Part shown: in pieces, positions 9,312-17,613 of the stretch
How the letters are laid out: every line of letters starts with the position of its first letter
How positions within the stretch are numbered: the stretch's first letter is position 1
Notes under the pieces: model-generated
Told to the model about the DNA's origin: nothing
What the model saw: only the letters and a program-made list of their open reading frames with translations
Database searches by the model: none
Source of the DNA: Altererythrobacter sp. H2
GTDB taxonomy: Bacteria; Pseudomonadota; Alphaproteobacteria; Sphingomonadales; Sphingomonadaceae
NCBI RefSeq assembly: GCF_035319885.1
Contig: NZ_CP141285.1
Coordinates: 2,480,001 to 2,544,000, forward strand
DNA: 64,000 nt
Reading direction: 5' to 3'
Made by a program: the position numbers and the translations under genes

Positions 9312-9515
9312 CGGATCGGACCTGTGTAAACGGTTGTTGCGACCATCGCGGGCCAGGTCCGGTAAGGCTTTTGCCTGGCCGACACCCGCTCCCATGCGGC
9401 AAGTGGGCGCGCCTAGCAGCAATACAAGGGCATCGCAACGCAAGCCCGCAAGCTGCTGTCGCAATCCGGCTTGCCAGTGCCGGACACGCCCCTTATAGGC
9501 GCACCTCCACTGGAA

Positions 9516-9592
9516 CGGGACGTAGCGCAGCCTGGTAGCGCATCACACTGGGGGTGTGGGGGTCGGAGGTTCGAATCCTCTCGTCCCGACCA
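9516..9592 (+). tRNA. tRNA-Pro (GGG)
   Basis: A full 77-base cloverleaf. The acceptor stem CGGGACG pairs with CGTCCCG, the D-arm has GCGC stems around AGCCTGGTA, the anticodon stem TCACA/TGTGG closes the loop CTGGGGG with anticodon GGG, and the T-arm is GGAGG TTCGAAT CCTCT. A genomically encoded CCA end is present at 9590-9592. The gene ends about 80 bases before the CitE-like CDS. Confidence 0.97.
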
Positions 9593-9675
9593 GTGGTTTT
9601 CCCCCTAACATCCCCCGCCCGGCATCTTGCCCCGGACCACGCCCGCGCCTAACCGGCGTGCGAGGAGTGCCCGAG

Positions 9676-10602
9676 ATGCCTGACACCGCCGCCCTGCCCC
9701 ATGCTCTGCCCGATACCTTGCCGCGGATGCGCAGCTGGCTGTTCGCGCCCGGCGACAGCGAGCGCAAGATGGCCAAGGCCGCCGATGGTGAAGCCGACAT
9801 TGTCCTGCTCGATCTGGAAGACTCGGTTCTGCCCGAAGCGAAGCCCGCCGCACGCGAGGCGGTGGCCGCGTTTCTGGCCAGCCGAACCGATTCTGCGCGT
9901 CTGTGGGTTCGGATCAACCCGCTGGCCGGAGGCGAGACGGCGGCCGATCTTGAAGCTATCATGGCTGCGGCCCCTGGCGGCCTGTTCCTGCCCAAGGCTG
10001 AAGGCAGCACTGACATTGCAACGCTCGACGCCATGCTCACTGTACTGGAGGAGCGCCATGGCCTCGCTCACGGCTGCACCCGGGTCGCAGCGCTGGTGAC
10101 GGAAACGCCGCGCGCGATGTTCCTGTGTGGAGACTATGCCGGGGATTATCCCGGCTCACAGCGCCTGGTGGCGATGAGCTGGGGCGCAGAAGATTTGTCT
10201 TCGGCGCTCGGCGCCCGGGTCCAGCATCGCGCTGACGGCAGCTATATGCCGACTTACGAGCTGGCCCGCAGCCTGTGCCTGCTCGGCGCCGTTGCGGCCG
10301 GCGTTACTCCGGTCGAAACCGTAATGCCCGATTTCCGAGACCTCGACCGGCTGCGCGAACGGGCACTGATGGTCCGCAGCCAGGGCTACCGCGGGATGCT
10401 GGCGATCCACCCGGCGCAGGTGCCGGTGATCAACGCCGCGTTCACTCCCTCTGACGAGGAAGTGGCCCATGCCCGCGCCGTGGTAAGGGCCTTTGCCGAG
10501 AACCCCGGCAAGGGCACGGTGGCGCTTGATGGGGCGATGGTCGACATTCCGCACCTCAAGCTCGCCCGCGCCTTGCTGGCCGACGCCGGACTGGCGGAAT
10601 AG
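9676..10602 (+). CDS. HpcH/HpaI-family CoA ester lyase (CitE-like)
   Basis: A 308-residue TIM-barrel protein. The start at 9676 gives the family N-terminus RMRSWLFAPGDSERKM. Key motifs are DIVLLDLEDSVLPEAK (metal-binding acidic residues), RINPLAGGETAADL, GLFLPKAEGSTDI, ALVTETPRAMF and the late YRGMLAIHPAQVPVIN. Relatives are citrate lyase beta subunits, malyl-CoA or citramalyl-CoA lyases and related thioesterases. No citD or citF is nearby, so a stand-alone malyl/citramalyl-CoA type reaction is more likely than true citrate lyase. The substrate cannot be set from sequence alone. Confidence 0.88.
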   Translation: MPDTAALPHALPDTLPRMRSWLFAPGDSERKMAKAADGEADIVLLDLEDSVLPEAKPAAREAVAAFLASRTDSARLWVRINPLAGGETAADLEAIMAAAPGGLFLPKAEGSTDIATLDAMLTVLEERHGLAHGCTRVAALVTETPRAMFLCGDYAGDYPGSQRLVAMSWGAEDLSSALGARVQHRADGSYMPTYELARSLCLLGAVAAGVTPVETVMPDFRDLDRLRERALMVRSQGYRGMLAIHPAQVPVINAAFTPSDEEVAHARAVVRAFAENPGKGTVALDGAMVDIPHLKLARALLADAGLAE

Positions 10603-10674
10603 GCACTATTCCTTTTCCTACATGAACCGATTTGGTTATCCATCGGCGCGACTCGCATAGCTGGAGCGCGGACC

Positions 10675-11088
10675 ATGGCCCTGATCGAATCGCTTATCGG
10701 ACCCATCGCCTCGATCATCGACAAGGTGATTCCGGACAAGGAAGCGCGGGCCAGGGCCAAGCTCGAACTGCTGGCGCTGGAAGGGACGCAGGAGCTCAAG
10801 CAGATCGAGGTCCGTCTGGCGGCGATCGTCGCGGAAGCCAGTTCCGCCGATCCCTGGACCAGCCGCGCCCGCCCCAGCTTTCTCTACGTAATGTATACGC
10901 TGCTGCTGTTTGCCATCCCGATGGGGTTGCTGGCGGCCTTCAATCCTGCGGTGGCCGGCGAAATCGCCAAGGGCATGAACGCATATCTGAACGGCCTGCC
11001 GGAACCGCTCTATGCGTTGTTCGGCACCGGCTATCTCGGCTACACCGCCGCGCGGCAATGGGGCAAGGTGAAGGGCGTCGAGCGGTAA
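10675..11088 (+). CDS. GTA-type holin (3TM holin family)
   Basis: A 137-residue protein matching the holin family associated with gene transfer agent release. It has an amphipathic N-terminus (LIESLIGPIASIIDKVIPD), a charged helix (ARAKLELLALEGTQELKQ), the family-typical ADPWTSRARPSFLYVMY entering a membrane helix at about 67-88, and a second hydrophobic stretch GTGYLGYTAARQW. In Rhodobacter capsulatus the lysis genes of the gene transfer agent lie outside the structural cluster; here no endolysin or capsid gene is adjacent. Lysis or release of GTA particles is inferred from family. Confidence 0.85.
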   Translation: MALIESLIGPIASIIDKVIPDKEARARAKLELLALEGTQELKQIEVRLAAIVAEASSADPWTSRARPSFLYVMYTLLLFAIPMGLLAAFNPAVAGEIAKGMNAYLNGLPEPLYALFGTGYLGYTAARQWGKVKGVER

Positions 11089-11111
11089 GACTCTAGAGGG
11101 ACGAAGCCCTC

Positions 11112-12545
11112 TTAACGGAATCCCACATCCAGAAAACCAGGCTTTGGCCCGTTCCATTCCCCGGCGGGAACCGGCGCATCGTCTTCGTCGCGGTAACGGC
11201 GCGGACGATCGGCAGCCTGTTCCGCCCTTGAGCTGCGCTCAGGCCGGGGAGCCCGTTCCTGCCGGTCGGCCCGTTCCGGTCGCGGCTTGCGCTCGCCACG
11301 TTCCGGCCGAGCCTTGCGCGGGCGCTCCTCGCGCGGCTCCTCTGGCTGCGGCCGATCTTCGCGGCTGCGCGCTTCGCGGCGGGGCTTTTCTTCCGCTGCG
11401 ACCTCGGGCACGGTCAGTTCGACCCGCACGTCTTTCTTGCCGAACACCGGGATCTGGGCCCCGGTCAGCTTTTCGACGTTGGCAATCGCCTCACCATCTT
11501 CTTCGGCCACAAAGGTGAAGGCGCGGCCCTTGGCACCGGCGCGCCCGGTCCGGCCGATCCGGTGGACATAGTCGTCGGGATGCCAAGGCGTGTCGAAGTT
11601 GAACACGTGGCTGACGCCCTTGATGTCCAGCCCGCGCGCTGCAACGTCGGATGCAACCAGGATCGTCACCTCGCCCGCCTTGAAGCGGGCCAGTTCCTTC
11701 AGGCGGCTGGACTGATCCATGTCACCGTGAATCTCGCTGCTGGCGAAACTATGGCTCTGCAGGCTCTTGTTGATCTCGCGCACCGTCGTCTTGCGGTTGG
11801 CAAAAATGATTGCCGTCTCGACCAGGTCGTTGCGAAGCAGCCAGCGCAGCGTGTCACGCTTGTCGCGTGCCTTCACCGGCACTTTGAAAGCAGTGATGTC
11901 CGCATTGGTGCTGGCCGCACGGCTGACTTCGATCCGCTTGGGATTGGTCAGGAACTTCTTGGACAGCTTTTCGATCGGCGGCGGCATCGTGGCCGAAAAC
12001 AGCATCGTCTGGCGTGTTTCAGGCAGCTTCGAGCAGATGAATTCGATATCGGGAATGAACCCCATGTCGAGCATCCGGTCCGCCTCGTCGATCACCAGCA
12101 ATTCGCAACCGTTCAGCAGGATCTTGCCCCGTTCAAACAGGTCCATCAACCGGCCGGGGGTTGCGATCAGAACGTCGACGCCGTCAGACAGGGCCTTGAG
12201 CTGGTCCCCCATCTGCACGCCGCCAATCAGCAGGGCCATCTTGAGATCGTGGTTCTGTCCGTACTTCTCGAAGTTCTCCGCAACTTGGGCTGCAAGCTCA
12301 CGGGTGGGCTCCAGGATCAGGCTGCGCGGCATCAGAGCGCGGCGGCGGCCGTTGGAGAGGATGTCGATCATCGGCAGGACGAAGCTGGCCGTCTTGCCTG
12401 TGCCCGTCTGGGCAATGCCGATGATGTCTTTCATCATCAGGACTGGGGGAATTGCTTCGGCCTGGATCGCGGTCGGCACGGTATAGCCGGCGTCATTGAC
12501 GGCCTTGAGCAATTCATCGGAGAGGCCGAGGTCGGCGAAAGTCAT
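11112..12545 (-). CDS. DEAD-box ATP-dependent RNA helicase (RhlE-like)
   Basis: About 477 residues. The start at 12545 gives MTFADLGLSDELLKAV, the usual upstream aromatic and Q-motif region; the longer open frame is discarded. Helicase motifs run in order: AQTGTGKTASFVLP (I), PTRELAAQV (Ia), DEADRMLDMGF (II), FSATMP (III), VASDVAARGLDI (V) and YVHRIGRTGRAG (VI). The C-terminal 100 residues are a low-complexity Arg/Glu/Pro tail (many RPERxER units), as in RhlE-like helicases, suited to RNA or ribosome contact. It probably works in rRNA maturation or RNA turnover. Confidence 0.95.
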   Translation of the reverse strand: MTFADLGLSDELLKAVNDAGYTVPTAIQAEAIPPVLMMKDIIGIAQTGTGKTASFVLPMIDILSNGRRRALMPRSLILEPTRELAAQVAENFEKYGQNHDLKMALLIGGVQMGDQLKALSDGVDVLIATPGRLMDLFERGKILLNGCELLVIDEADRMLDMGFIPDIEFICSKLPETRQTMLFSATMPPPIEKLSKKFLTNPKRIEVSRAASTNADITAFKVPVKARDKRDTLRWLLRNDLVETAIIFANRKTTVREINKSLQSHSFASSEIHGDMDQSSRLKELARFKAGEVTILVASDVAARGLDIKGVSHVFNFDTPWHPDDYVHRIGRTGRAGAKGRAFTFVAEEDGEAIANVEKLTGAQIPVFGKKDVRVELTVPEVAAEEKPRREARSREDRPQPEEPREERPRKARPERGERKPRPERADRQERAPRPERSSRAEQAADRPRRYRDEDDAPVPAGEWNGPKPGFLDVGFR

Positions 12546-12677
12546 ATCTGGCAAGGGTATCCGTTCAGGAAATCGCCGCCGAAGCGGCTGCGCGCAGCCG
12601 AGCGTTCGCAGCTGCACAATCGCTGCCGCCCATGCGCGCCGAAGCACGGATTGTCAAGGTTGGCGCGTGTTTGAACG

Positions 12678-13235
12678 CTAGTCGTCGGCGACCAGCCAGT
12701 TGATCTCTTTCATCTCGCAGTTGGCCCCCGTGCGCGAACGCAGGATGTCGCGATCTACGCACAACATCCCGTCTGCGCGCGGCTCTACGTAAAAGCCGGA
12801 ATAGAAGTCCTGGGCCCGGCAGGTCTTCTTCATGCGAACGGTCATGACCCTCTGGTCGCGCAGATAGAGCAGCAGGCGATTGTCACTGGTCGACTGCACA
12901 GCCCGGATGGAACGCAGCGGCACACACCGGCCTGCATCGCGTTCGTCCATATCGCGCAAGTCGATCCGCGGCGCGTCAGGCATGAGGCTCTGGCGGGGAG
13001 AAGTTCTGATCGGCGAAATGCGAATGGTCACCCGCTGCTCGATCCGCACCTGGTTCTGCAGCGGCGTTGCAGCCATTGATTCGATGATTTGCCAGCCGAG
13101 AGCCGGTTCGGCACCTCGCACCGCTTCTTCGGCACCACTTTTTTCCGGAAGCAGGTGCACGGGCACGTCATCCTGCACCGCGGGAGCGGGCAGCAAAAGT
13201 GCGAGCGGAGCAACATAGAAAAGGACATTGGGCAT
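12678..13235 (-). CDS. exported hypothetical protein
   Basis: A 185-residue protein with a signal-like N-terminus (MPNVLFYVAPLALLLPAPA) and a mature part containing RVTIRISP near residue 70 and four cysteines in the C-terminal half (CVPL, TCRAQDF, LCVDRD, NCEMKE). I recognise no domain. It could be a periplasmic or lipoprotein-like envelope factor. It is on the minus strand downstream of no partner; the oxidase gene on the other strand starts about 150 bases from its start. GC and codon use match the neighbours. Confidence 0.7.
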   Translation of the reverse strand: MPNVLFYVAPLALLLPAPAVQDDVPVHLLPEKSGAEEAVRGAEPALGWQIIESMAATPLQNQVRIEQRVTIRISPIRTSPRQSLMPDAPRIDLRDMDERDAGRCVPLRSIRAVQSTSDNRLLLYLRDQRVMTVRMKKTCRAQDFYSGFYVEPRADGMLCVDRDILRSRTGANCEMKEINWLVADD

Positions 13236-13387
13236 GGGCCCGAATTGTGCCTCCCTGGCGTGGGGCCAGTAACGACTGGTCTTCGGTGGCTGGCCTAGCA
13301 GCCCGGCTTGAACGGACGCTTAATCTCCTTCACCAACCATGCAAGTGCTGGCGCACCCCGCGTCCGCTGTGGCATAGCCATTGCACC

Positions 13388-14836
13388 ATGGCTGAACCCA
13401 CCCTGTTCCTCGTCGAGGTAGTCCATTTGCTCGGCCCGCGCGGCTGGACGCGCGACGAAGATCTGGTCTTGCCCTGGCTGACCGACTGGAGAGGCCGCTA
13501 TACCGGTCGCGCCCTAGGCCTGGCCTCGCCGGCATCCACGGCTGAGGTAGCCGCACTGGTGCGCCTATGTGCATCCCATAATGTCCCGATCGTCCCGCAA
13601 GGCGGCAACAGCGGCATGTCAGGCGGCGCCACGCCGGACGATAGCGGCACGGCAATCATCCTGTCCCTGCGCAGGATGAACGCAATCCGCTCGATCGACG
13701 GCGAAGCCGGACAGGCGGTTTGCGAGGCAGGGGTGATCCTGCAAACGCTGCATGATGCTGCGGCTGCGCACCGGATGCGTTTTCCGCTTACGCTGGGCGG
13801 CAAAGGATCGGCCACTGTCGGAGGACTGGTTTCGACCAATGCCGGGGGCACTCAGGTCCTGCGGCACGGAACAATGCGCGCCCAGGTGCTCGGGCTGGAG
13901 GCAGTCCTCGCCGACGGCACCGTGCTCGATACCCTCACCCCGCTGCGCAAAGACAACCGCGGGTTCGATCTCAAACAGTTACTGATCGGTTCGGAAGGCA
14001 CGCTCGGCATAGTCACCGCTGCCACCCTGCGCCTGGTGCCGGAAGTGACCGGGCGGACGGTTCTGTGGGCGGGTCTTGGTTCGATTCCCGATGCCCGGCG
14101 CTTGCTCGCTCTGGCCGAGAAGCAGGTGCCCGATGCGCTCGAAGGCTTCGAGGTCATGCCGGCGCATTGCCTTGATTCCGTGCTGGACTACCTGCCCGAT
14201 GCGCGCGCACCGCTGGCGGGCGAGCACGCCTGGCACGCCCTGATAGAACTCGTCGCCACGGGAAAGGATTCGGAAGGCCTGGCGGAAAAGGCCGAACAGC
14301 TGTTGGTGGCGGGCCTGGAGGCCGGTCTGGTAGAAGACGCCACGATTGCCGCCAGCGAGAGCCAGGCCGAACAGTTCTGGCTGCTGCGGGATTCGGCCGC
14401 TCCGGCAGAACGGGCGATCGGCCCTGCCATGCAGCACGATATCTCCGTTCCGGTTGAACGGATGGCTGATTTCGTGGAGGCCTCCGTACCCGCAGTGGAG
14501 ACGCGCTTTCCCGGTTGCCGCGCCGTTGGCTTCGGGCATCTCGGCGATGGCAATATCCATTTCCACGTGCTCGCACCAGCGGGTGCTGCACGCGGTGCAT
14601 GGGAAGAGAGCGACGGCAAGAAAATCAGCCGGTTCGTGCATGATCTTGTGACGGAATGGAACGGATCGATCAGCGCAGAGCACGGCATCGGGCAGATGAA
14701 ACGGGACGAACTGGGGCGTCTGGGTGATCCGGTGGCGCTGGCGACGATGCGGGCAGTAAAGGCCGCCCTCGACCCCCAGGGTCTGCTCAATCCCGGCAAG
14801 CTGGTGCCGCTTGCGCCCGAGGGAACAAGCCCGTAA
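13388..14836 (+). CDS. FAD-linked oxidase (GlcD/DLD family)
   Basis: About 482 residues with an FAD_binding_4 domain (about 35-175: IVPQGGNSGMSGGATPD, then GLVSTNAGGTQVLRHG, where flavin pyrophosphate contacts lie) and an FAD-oxidase C-terminal domain (about 215-475) with GFGHLGDGNIHFHV and AEHGIGQMKRDEL. Relatives are D-lactate, glycolate or D-2-hydroxyglutarate dehydrogenases that pass electrons to quinone or an electron-transfer protein. No GlcE/GlcF or ETF genes adjoin, so a single-subunit D-2-hydroxy acid dehydrogenase is likely. The ATG at 13388 fits the family; the open frame begins earlier. Confidence 0.9.
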   Translation: MAEPTLFLVEVVHLLGPRGWTRDEDLVLPWLTDWRGRYTGRALGLASPASTAEVAALVRLCASHNVPIVPQGGNSGMSGGATPDDSGTAIILSLRRMNAIRSIDGEAGQAVCEAGVILQTLHDAAAAHRMRFPLTLGGKGSATVGGLVSTNAGGTQVLRHGTMRAQVLGLEAVLADGTVLDTLTPLRKDNRGFDLKQLLIGSEGTLGIVTAATLRLVPEVTGRTVLWAGLGSIPDARRLLALAEKQVPDALEGFEVMPAHCLDSVLDYLPDARAPLAGEHAWHALIELVATGKDSEGLAEKAEQLLVAGLEAGLVEDATIAASESQAEQFWLLRDSAAPAERAIGPAMQHDISVPVERMADFVEASVPAVETRFPGCRAVGFGHLGDGNIHFHVLAPAGAARGAWEESDGKKISRFVHDLVTEWNGSISAEHGIGQMKRDELGRLGDPVALATMRAVKAALDPQGLLNPGKLVPLAPEGTSP

Positions 14837-14900
14837 AGCGCGCGCTTCGCGCGGGTGGCGTGCTACCCGAACCGACATTCCTGACCGACCGGAGAGACCC

Positions 14901-15695
14901 ATGGCAAGCGCGCCGCAGCCCAACCTGCCCCTGTTCTACAACGACCTCATGCCGCTCAACAGCCGCGATCATGCGAAGTATCGTAGCTCGTCGATGGACC
15001 ACGCCAAGTGGTTGATCAACGTTCACGCGATCCCGCTGACCGTGGACGAATTCGTTCAGGCGCAGCGTGATTTCCCGATCGTGTTCTCGTCCGGCGACAA
15101 CCCCCTGCCGCTGGCGCTGATGGGCCTGAATGAAGGCGTGAACACCTTCGTCGACGCGGATGGCAAGATCACCGATCCGGTCTACCTGCCCGCCTATATC
15201 CGTCGTTATCCGTTCCTCCTGGCGAAGCTTCGCCCGGACACGGAAGAGCTCTCGCTCTGCTTCGACCCGACTTCGGATATCCTGGGCGAGGACAAGGAAG
15301 GTGAAGAACTCTTCACGGAAAACGCCGAGCCGACTGATGCCACCAAGCGGGTGCTTGAGTTCTGCCAGCACTTCGAAGAAGCGGGTCAGCGGACCAAGGT
15401 GTTCATCGACGAGCTGAAAAAGCATGACCTGCTGATGGAAGGCGAAATGGCCATCACCACTCAGGCCGATGGCACCAATCCTTATGTCTATCGCGGTTTT
15501 CAGATGATCAACGAGCAGAAGCTGCGCGACGTGCGCGGCGACGTTCTGCGCGGATGGAACCAGAACGGCATGCTGGCGCTGATTTACGCCCACCTGATGT
15601 CGCTCGACCTTATGCGCGCGGTCTTCGCCCGTCAGCAGCAGCAGGGCAAGGGCCCGCAACTGCCCAATGCGGCTGCGCCTGCGACCGCGCAGTAA
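14901..15695 (+). CDS. SapC family protein
   Basis: A 264-residue protein with the SapC family pattern: LPLFYNDLMPLNSRDHAKYR at the start, then HAIPLTVDEFVQAQRDFPIVF, ALMGLNEGVNTFVD and PAYIRRYPFLLAK. The C-terminal third is helical and ends in a short Ala/Pro tail. The family is named after a Campylobacter S-layer-associated gene but is widespread in sphingomonads, where it often sits near TonB receptors or tryptophan halogenase genes; its function is unknown. A GGAGAG ribosome-binding site lies just before the ATG at 14901. Downstream is a chain of hairpins ending in a strong terminator. Confidence 0.9.
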   Translation: MASAPQPNLPLFYNDLMPLNSRDHAKYRSSSMDHAKWLINVHAIPLTVDEFVQAQRDFPIVFSSGDNPLPLALMGLNEGVNTFVDADGKITDPVYLPAYIRRYPFLLAKLRPDTEELSLCFDPTSDILGEDKEGEELFTENAEPTDATKRVLEFCQHFEEAGQRTKVFIDELKKHDLLMEGEMAITTQADGTNPYVYRGFQMINEQKLRDVRGDVLRGWNQNGMLALIYAHLMSLDLMRAVFARQQQQGKGPQLPNAAAPATAQ

Positions 15696-15714
15696 GTCAT
15701 CGAGGCCGATCACA

Positions 15715-15886
15715 GCCGGTTTTTCGGGCGGGCCCGTTAGCCCGCTTGAAACCGGCGCGCATCGATCCTAAATTCCCGGGGTCCGGTGCGCGTCTCCCCT
15801 CATGGCGCACCCGGATTGGTGCATTTCGATGCACCACCTCCCTGAACCTTGGCCACCTCGTGCTTGTTTGCACGAGGTGGTTTTTT
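15715..15886 (+). ncRNA. candidate structured small RNA or long 3' UTR of sapC
   Basis: Four hairpins follow each other in 172 bases with no reading frame. The first (15715-15756) has an 8-bp GCCGGTTT stem and an inner GCGGGC stem. The second (15782-15815) has ten pairs with one bulge around a 13-base loop. The third (15817-15836) is TGGTGCAT/ATGCACCA around TTCG. The fourth is an 11-bp terminator stem with six Ts. The layout fits an independent sRNA or a processed 3' UTR. No Rfam family is recognised, and no promoter is clear. Confidence 0.5.
15853..15886 (+). terminator. Rho-independent terminator after sapC region
   Basis: A perfect 11-bp stem, CCACCTCGTGC with GCACGAGGTGG, around the 6-base loop TTGTTT, followed at once by six T residues. 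This is a textbook intrinsic terminator for plus-strand transcription. It abuts the stop of the convergent amidohydrolase-like gene, whose own strand lacks the T-run. Confidence 0.88.
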
Positions 15887-16845
15887 CATTCCGCGGCGAG
15901 CGGAACAGTCCGGTCCCGCCCGAGCACGGCGACCGCCGCAGCCAGTTCCCTGACCAGCCCCTCGATCAGCCGCGCGACTGAGCCGAGCCGGGCGGACGGT
16001 TCCGCAAGTCGCGCGTCCAGGTAGGTGGAGCGGCATACCTCGATCTGGATACAGTGAATGCCACGCTGCGGCTGGGCGTGGCGATCCAGCACATAACCGC
16101 CGGCATAAGGCCGATTGAGTGCGCAGGGTCGCCCGTTCCTGGCAAAGAAGGAACTGGCACGTGCGGTGAGCGAAACGTGGCAGCTGGCACCGAAGCGATC
16201 GCCGATCACGAATTCCGGCGCCGGCTCATCGGGAAAACGAGCCTTCAACGGCGGCATCGAGTGGAGGTCTATCAGCAGGGCTGCGCCCCAGCGGTCACGC
16301 AGGGATTCCAGCGCCAGACCCAGCGCCTGGTGATAGGGCCGGTGCACCGTCTCCATCCGCCGCTGGACTTCCTGGTGGGCAAGCCGTGTTTTCCATATCT
16401 CGCCGAGCCCGGCAAGCCTGCGCGGGACGAGCCCCAGCCCGCCGCGCGAACGCCTGCTCGCCGAAAGATGCCGCCCGGGACGAGCCGGGCCATCAGCCAC
16501 CATGTCCCAGTCGATATCGTCGGGTGATCGATTGAGGTCGATCACTGCGCGCGGCGCATCGGCAAGCAACAGACCGGCCCCGGTCCGCGTTGCGACCTCG
16601 TGTGCCACCCGGTCAATCAACCGGTCTTCCAGGCGAAGGATCGACCAGGCAGGATCACGCATGGCCTCAAGCACATCCTGCGGATAGCAGCGCCCGGCAT
16701 GGGGTGCGGCAATGAGCACGGGCAAGGGGCAGCCGCAAGCCTCGAACAACCGGAAAGCTGCCACCTCGGTGCCGGGAGTCAGCCCCCCGGGGGTGCATTC
16801 GAACGCATACTGCGAATCGTCGGCGGAAGAGTGCGGCTGCTCCAT
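15886..16845 (-). CDS. N-formylglutamate amidohydrolase-like protein
   Basis: A 319-residue protein of the FGase family. Conserved parts are PVLIAAPHAGRCYP near the N-terminus, RLEDRLIDRVAHEVA, the motif VIDLNRSPDDIDWDM, ALLIDLHSMP and FVIGDRFGASC, which supply candidate metal and substrate ligands. The family includes HutG-type N-formylglutamate deformylases of histidine breakdown, but no hut genes are close, so the actual substrate may be another N-acyl amino acid. The start MEQPHSSAD at 16845 is preferred to an ATG ten codons upstream because the family motif begins later and the extra residues are unconserved-looking. Confidence 0.85.
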   Translation of the reverse strand: MEQPHSSADDSQYAFECTPGGLTPGTEVAAFRLFEACGCPLPVLIAAPHAGRCYPQDVLEAMRDPAWSILRLEDRLIDRVAHEVATRTGAGLLLADAPRAVIDLNRSPDDIDWDMVADGPARPGRHLSASRRSRGGLGLVPRRLAGLGEIWKTRLAHQEVQRRMETVHRPYHQALGLALESLRDRWGAALLIDLHSMPPLKARFPDEPAPEFVIGDRFGASCHVSLTARASSFFARNGRPCALNRPYAGGYVLDRHAQPQRGIHCIQIEVCRSTYLDARLAEPSARLGSVARLIEGLVRELAAAVAVLGRDRTVPLAAE

Positions 16846-16995
16846 CGGGCTCCAACGCTGGCGGCAAAACGCCAAGGTGTCAAAAACAGGGTTCCTGCCA
16901 AAGTCACTTCACCCCTCGGCTGACCTGTCTCATTGCAGGGCAATAGCGATCACGCCAAAGAATTGTTAAGTGCAAGCGGGTATGGACAGCCACCT

Positions 16996-17376
16996 ATGAG
17001 CACCTCTTCACCCCGAATCCTGCTGGCCGAAGACGACCAGGCCATGCGCAGCTATATCGAGCGCGCACTCCAGAACGCCGGTTATGAAGTCACGGCGGTC
17101 GATCGCGGGACCGAGGCTCTGCCCTTGCTGGAAGCGCAACACTTCGACCTGCTTCTGTCGGATATCGTCATGCCGGAAATGGACGGCATCGAACTGGCCC
17201 AGCGATGCGCAGAGGTCAGCCCGGCGACCAAAGTGATGTTCATCACGGGCTTCGCTGCCGTGACCCTGAAAGCGAGCCGCGAGCAGCCCCGCGCCAAGGT
17301 TCTGTCCAAGCCGTTTCACCTGCGCGATCTGGTGCTGGAAGTGGAGCGGGTGTTCGCCGATCAGGCCGCAGCCTGA
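16996..17376 (+). CDS. cpdR: CpdR-type single-domain response regulator
   Basis: A 126-residue receiver domain with no output domain. It starts RILLAEDDQAMRSYIERAL, has the phospho-acceptor in LLLSDIVMPEMDGIEL, a threonine/glycine switch region VMFITGFAAVTL, and a conserved KPFHLRDLVLEVERV end. Length and sequence match CpdR, which in Caulobacter is dephosphorylated to help ClpXP degrade CtrA and other cell-cycle proteins. The role here is carried over from that knowledge. The gene is alone, with tRNA-Val downstream. Confidence 0.9.
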   Translation: MSTSSPRILLAEDDQAMRSYIERALQNAGYEVTAVDRGTEALPLLEAQHFDLLLSDIVMPEMDGIELAQRCAEVSPATKVMFITGFAAVTLKASREQPRAKVLSKPFHLRDLVLEVERVFADQAAA

Positions 17377-17449
17377 AACAGCGCTTGCGCGCACCGGCAT
17401 GGCTCGCTAATGGGCGCGCCTGCCACGCGAGTGGCTGATCCGATGGACC

Positions 17450-17524
17450 GGGCGTATAGCTCAGTGGTAGAGCACTATGTTGACATCGTAGGGGTCGCAA
17501 GTTCAATCCTTGCTACGCCCACCA
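17450..17524 (+). tRNA. tRNA-Val (GAC)
   Basis: A 75-base cloverleaf. The acceptor stem GGGCGTA pairs with TACGCCC; the D-arm is GCTC AGTGGTAG AGC; the anticodon stem CTATG/CGTAG closes the loop TTGACAT with anticodon GAC; the T-arm is GCAAG TTCAATC CTTGC. The CCA end is encoded at 17522-17524. A strong hairpin follows 22 bases later. Confidence 0.97.
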
Positions 17525-17546
17525 TCGAACTCTCGTGAAAACGAAC

Positions 17547-17574
17547 AAAGCCCGCCGGTAACGGCGGGCTTTGC
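17547..17574 (+). terminator. likely bidirectional terminator hairpin
   Basis: An 11-bp perfect stem, AAAGCCCGCCG with CGGCGGGCTTT, around GTAA. The A/T-rich stem ends give a short U-run on each strand, so it may end both the tRNA-Val transcript and the convergent porin gene, whose stop is about 40 bases away. Confidence 0.75.
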
Positions 17575-17613
17575 GTTTCGGGGACGCGAAAAAGCGACCA
17601 GCCGCAATTCGGT

